From contig OY969905.1 in NCBI GenBank assembly GCA_963704455.1, positions 3,658,001 to 3,722,000 of the forward strand: a stretch of DNA of 64,000 bases, given 5' to 3'. The notes under the pieces were generated by a model. That model was not told the DNA's origin and made no database searches. It saw only the letters and a program-made list of their open reading frames with translations. Source of the stretch: DASTCZ01 sp963704455. GTDB taxonomy: Bacteria; Acidobacteriota; Terriglobia; Acidiferrales; UBA7541. Position numbers and translations under genes: made by a program. Positions 62,385 to 64,000 of the stretch are shown here, piece by piece (the first letter of the stretch is position 1; each line of letters begins with the position of its first letter).

Positions 62385-62840
62385 CGGTTTAAAGCGTCGT
62401 CACGCGATTTTACAGCGGGCTTTGTCTGCCCACCTTGCCTGACAAGCAGGCAGATTGCTCGCGTCCTGAACAAAACTCGAGACGTAAACAACGCGCCCCG
62501 ATTGCCTGATCGGGACAAGCTGTGACGGGGCTCGCAGTTGCAGCGAGTCGGGCCCGGGGCTATAAGAGAACAATCAGGCAATCGCAAGCCTGCCACGCCG
62601 AAGGGTGGGGCCACATCGGCAAAGCATGTCACGTGACGGCCGTCACGGCCGACTGTGATTCATGTCATAGTCGCGTGTCGCAAGTGGTCCACTATGTACC
62701 TCACGGTGAAAATCAAAACCCTCTAGTCATCGCATTCGCACTAGAAACAGCGGTTGGCGGGAATGGGTGATGAACGGGCCGGAGCCCGACGCTCATCTGG
62801 GCGAGGGGCGCAAGAAGAATCAGCCCGATCGAGGTAAGGC
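62385..62840. other. 456-base intergenic region before the tetraheme cytochrome
   Basis: It contains a small hairpin (GCCTG, ACAAG, CAGGC near 62438-62452). An ORF on the plus strand (62522-62770) with one C-D-S-C-H motif is probably chance or a cytochrome relic. No other gene was seen. Confidence 0.4.
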
Positions 62841-64000
62841 ATGAGTTCCCGACGTCACAAAGTAATCTTGATCGTTGCAATTATTACTGCAGCGCTGGTC
62901 CTCTTTCTCGGCGTTCTCGCCTGGCAATGGCGCGGCTCACCCGAACAATGGAATAGCTTTCTGGTCGGCGACCCACGCGCCGGCGCACAAACGTTCCAGC
63001 AAAAGGGATGCAGCAGCTGCCATTCTGTTCTCGGCGTTGGAGCGAAGCTGGCCCCCGATCTGGGTTTGAAAGGCGCCGCAGGTTCCACCATGAACGAGTT
63101 AGTTACCCAGATGTGGAATCACGCGCCACGCATGTGGGAACAAATAAAACTCAACAAGATAAGTTTCCCTCAGTTTACGCCCGAAGAGATGGCAAACCTA
63201 TTTGCGTACCTCTATGTCACCTGCTACGACGACGAATCGGGAGACCCGACACACGGAAAGCTGCTGTTCACGCAGAAAGGGTGCATCCGTTGCCATGCGA
63301 CCGGTGACACGGGAGGCAGCGTCGGACCCAATCTGAAGGAAATCGGTCCGGTGGATACGCCAATTTTTTGGTCGCAAACAATGTGGAACCATGCGCCCGT
63401 GATGGAAATCTACATGAGCCAATTCAAAATGGCTTGGCCCCGCTTTGAGGGCGAGCAGATGAACGATTTGTTGGCTTTTATGCGCTCCCTCCGAGGAGGG
63501 CCAGAGCGGGAGTCCGACCTACTTCCAGCGAACCCGCACCGAGGCTGGGCGGTATTTCGCGCAAAGGGGTGCATCTCCTGTCATGCCATTCATGGCGAAG
63601 GAGGAACCGTTGGCCCGGACCTCGGCTCGGATCGGCCATTGCCCCGCACGCTGACCCAATTGGCAGGCCGGATGTGGAATCACTCTCCGGAGATGTGGGC
63701 AGCCATGAAGGCAAAGGGCATTGAGCGCCCGGCTTTTGAAGGACAGGAGATGTCCGATCTGATCTCGTTCCTTTATAGCGTGCGGTATTTCGATCTCGGA
63801 GGCTCACCCATTATCGGGCAGGAGCTATTTAACGAGCGTAAGTGCAGTCAGTGTCATGGAAGCGACGCGCGCGGAGGAAAAATGGGTCCCAACCTGAGGA
63901 AGGCGGGCCAGGTCTTGACCCCTGTAGACTTCGCCCTGGCTCTTTGGTCTCACGGACCCCGCATGTATCCGAAGGCTGAGGAGCTGGGTCTGGGCTGGCC
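62841..64000 (+). CDS. membrane-anchored tetraheme cytochrome c, 3'-truncated by the window edge
   Basis: From ATG 62841, after a GAGG site, the frame stays open to the last base (386 codons). An N-terminal TM anchor (V-I-L-I-V-A-I-I-T-A-A-L-V-L-F-L) is followed by four cytochrome c units. Heme motifs are C-S-S-C-H, C-I-R-C-H, C-I-S-C-H and C-S-Q-C-H at residues 57, 148, 244 and 335. Each is followed by G-P-N/D-L and then by M-W-N-H-x-P-x-M or a relative (L-W-S-H-G-P-R-M in the last). The His or Met could be the distal heme ligand. The protein would lie on the periplasmic side and carry electrons; partners are unknown. The end of the gene is outside the window. Confidence 0.88.
   Translation, partial: MSSRRHKVILIVAIITAALVLFLGVLAWQWRGSPEQWNSFLVGDPRAGAQTFQQKGCSSCHSVLGVGAKLAPDLGLKGAAGSTMNELVTQMWNHAPRMWEQIKLNKISFPQFTPEEMANLFAYLYVTCYDDESGDPTHGKLLFTQKGCIRCHATGDTGGSVGPNLKEIGPVDTPIFWSQTMWNHAPVMEIYMSQFKMAWPRFEGEQMNDLLAFMRSLRGGPERESDLLPANPHRGWAVFRAKGCISCHAIHGEGGTVGPDLGSDRPLPRTLTQLAGRMWNHSPEMWAAMKAKGIERPAFEGQEMSDLISFLYSVRYFDLGGSPIIGQELFNERKCSQCHGSDARGGKMGPNLRKAGQVLTPVDFALALWSHGPRMYPKAEELGLGW

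Noticed and set aside
62522..62770. ORF with a single C-D-S-C-H motif before the tetraheme cytochrome
   Set aside because: One heme motif in otherwise unconvincing sequence without signal peptide; possibly a relic.

Overview
The window comes from a high-GC Gram-negative bacterium, almost certainly an acidobacterium (Acidobacteriota). The lineage call rests on families that are strongly enriched there: three VWFA-related acidobacterial proteins (TIGR03436 type), a Soli_TIGR03435 protein, and a PadR regulator directly coupled to a large two-FtsX 'ADOP' permease. BamA, a LolC/D-type exporter, TonB-like domains and lipoproteins show an outer membrane. No tRNA, rRNA, cas or transposase gene was seen.

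Layout. 1-8.9 kb is housekeeping: the 3' part of rpsA, an HU/IHF-like protein, a HIT hydrolase, a very large CPBP membrane protease, recG and rsmD. 9.0-14.8 kb is an ECF sigma / zinc-finger anti-sigma pair followed by DUF4097 and PDZ envelope proteins, closed by a strong terminator. 15.4-19.0 kb, on the other strand, repeats this theme (ECF sigma, anti-sigma, DUF4097) and continues into shikimate kinase and a secreted protein. 20.1-27.6 kb holds two tandem VWFA proteins and the PadR-ADOP-TIGR03435 cassette. 27.7-42.2 kb has a core envelope series (lysS, LolC-like permease, LolD-like ATPase, ClpC-type chaperone, BamA). It is interrupted between permease and ATPase by about 4.8-5.3 kb of accessory genes: a VWFA protein, a thioredoxin-rhodanese protein, a small TonB-domain protein, an AraC-type regulator and a six-cysteine secreted peptide. 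The lysS promoter and leader occur a second time just upstream of the ATPase gene.

42.3-47.4 kb encodes a beta-propeller surface lipoprotein and a secreted amidohydrolase. 47.5-48.1 kb is a dense patch of non-coding repeats. 48.4-52.8 kb is the most unusual part: a SIR2-like protein converging on a two-gene unit made of a cytosolic trypsin-like protease and a P-loop ATPase with two Rossmann/TIR-like N-terminal domains. This looks like an immune (antiphage or abortive-infection) cassette, and repeats flank it on both sides. 53.4-64.0 kb carries HdeD, a lipoprotein, a diheme cytochrome c, a MacA/MacB-type efflux operon, a DoxX protein, a truncated GntR regulator divergent from a VOC protein, and a tetraheme cytochrome c that runs off the window end.

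How the genes work together. Much of the window concerns the envelope: protein export and assembly (BamA, LolC/D, MacAB-like, ADOP), envelope-stress signalling (two ECF modules with DUF4097 and PDZ partners), redox proteins and cytochromes. The 48.4-52.8 kb cassette is functionally separate and is probably acquired. Families are assigned from recognisable motifs only; no database search was run.
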